Positions 12,949 through 13,336 of a stretch of 13,336 nucleotides of DNA are shown piece by piece (positions within the stretch are counted from its first letter, which is position 1; the number at the start of each line of letters is the position of its first letter). Made by a program: the position numbers and the translations under genes. The notes under the pieces are model-generated. The model was given only the letters and a program-made list of their open reading frames with translations. It was not told the origin of the DNA and searched no databases. Source of the DNA: JBCFBK01 sp038562555 (GTDB taxonomy: Bacteria; Bacteroidota; Bacteroidia; Bacteroidales; Prolixibacteraceae); NCBI GenBank assembly GCA_038562555.1, contig JBCFBK010000084.1:1-13336 (forward strand), written 5' to 3'.

Positions 12949-13336
12949 TTACAAGTCCACCTGTTTATTGTCTTTCAGCAAATGTTGCCCTGCCTTGTAC
13001 TGGAACAATGAAACCTGAAGTTTTTTCTTGTCTGAATTGACCGGAGTAATGGTTACAAACTCCATTTTAAGCACATCCTGATCGATTGCCGCATTCTTGT
13101 CACGGGTCTTTTGATCTTCCCATGTACCGGAATTGGCATAGATACATGGTTTGCCACTGAGGTTCGTGTATGTTTTAATCATCGGTTGATGCGTGTGTCC
13201 GAAAACTACGATACGCACATTTGACTGCGGGTTTTCGAAGTACTGCAGTTCGGACTGCTCGTCGATAAACCCGGCTTCCAGACTACCCACCAAGGCCTTG
13301 TTGATTTCTGTCATAACCGGCACATTATTGTATGTT
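12949..13336 (-). CDS. Calcineurin-like metallophosphoesterase, C-terminal part
   Basis: The frame is open to the window edge, so the true start lies beyond 13336. The visible 128 residues include VVFGHTHQP (the GHxH metal-binding motif near the end of the phosphoesterase fold) and CIYANSGTWED, the strand that commonly closes the domain. The N-terminal motifs (DxH, GDxxD, GNHE) would be upstream and are not seen. The C-terminus (MEFVTITPVNSDKKKLQVSL and a charged tail ending VDL) is a beta-rich extension. Two-metal enzymes of this type cleave phosphomonoesters or diesters; the substrate here is unknown. A GTG at 13323 is an internal codon, not the start. Confidence 0.85.
   Translation of the reverse strand, partial: TYNNVPVMTEINKALVGSLEAGFIDEQSELQYFENPQSNVRIVVFGHTHQPMIKTYTNLSGKPCIYANSGTWEDQKTRDKNAAIDQDVLKMEFVTITPVNSDKKKLQVSLFQYKAGQHLLKDNKQVDL

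Overview
The window looks like a chromosomal accessory region of a Bacteroidota bacterium. Three things point there. The coding signal is moderately AT-rich and Shine-Dalgarno sequences are weak or absent. Several genes carry a TAnnTTTG -7 box, the Bacteroidetes sigma-ABfr type, 15-26 nt before the start codon (upstream of 8575, 9773 and 12385; 7-of-8 matches upstream of 3521 and 7728; one further upstream of 6158). The protein families (FRG, DUF262, HNH_2, pRiA4b, AlbA_2, IS66) are also common in that phylum. No rRNA, tRNA or CRISPR array was seen.

Layout. (1) 1-820, minus strand: a mobile-element graveyard with a decayed IS66 transposase operon (tnpB tail, tnpC head broken by a stop and a frameshift) and a short group II intron reverse-transcriptase relic. 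(2) 952-2747, plus strand: an AT-rich, translationally coupled FRG-domain + DUF262 gene pair. It is the best candidate here for an uncharacterised defence module. (3) 2754-4301, minus strand: an intact HNH endonuclease ending 6 bp from the DUF262 stop codon, a small conserved hypothetical gene, and a 57-residue zinc-ribbon gene. (4) 4509-7126, minus strand: an AlbA_2/Schlafen-type ATP-binding regulator with a palindrome over its own probable promoter, a possible uracil-DNA-glycosylase-like gene, and a doubtful 99-codon ORF. (5) 7140-7727: a gene-free, repeat-dense stretch with 24-bp and 22-bp degenerate tandem repeats, a 23-bp tandem repeat, and hairpins. (6) 7728-10964: a 57-codon ORF coupled to a pRiA4b ORF-3 family gene, two convergent paralogous membrane proteins of identical length, and a secreted TPR protein. 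(7) 11010-12757: three broken versions of defence-type genes in a row: an HNH endonuclease with a frameshift and its catalytic core missing, the first 51 codons of an AlbA_2 protein, and a toxin cut to 21 codons in front of an apparently intact antitoxin. (8) 12949-13336, minus strand: the C-terminal part of a calcineurin-like metallophosphoesterase that runs off the window.

Taken together, intact defence-like genes (FRG-DUF262, HNH, AlbA_2) sit in the left half, and decayed relatives of two of those families (HNH and AlbA_2), with a broken toxin-antitoxin pair, lie in the right half. That fits a turnover hot-spot or defence island. Family calls come from motif recognition by eye; no database search was run. 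The defence role is inference.
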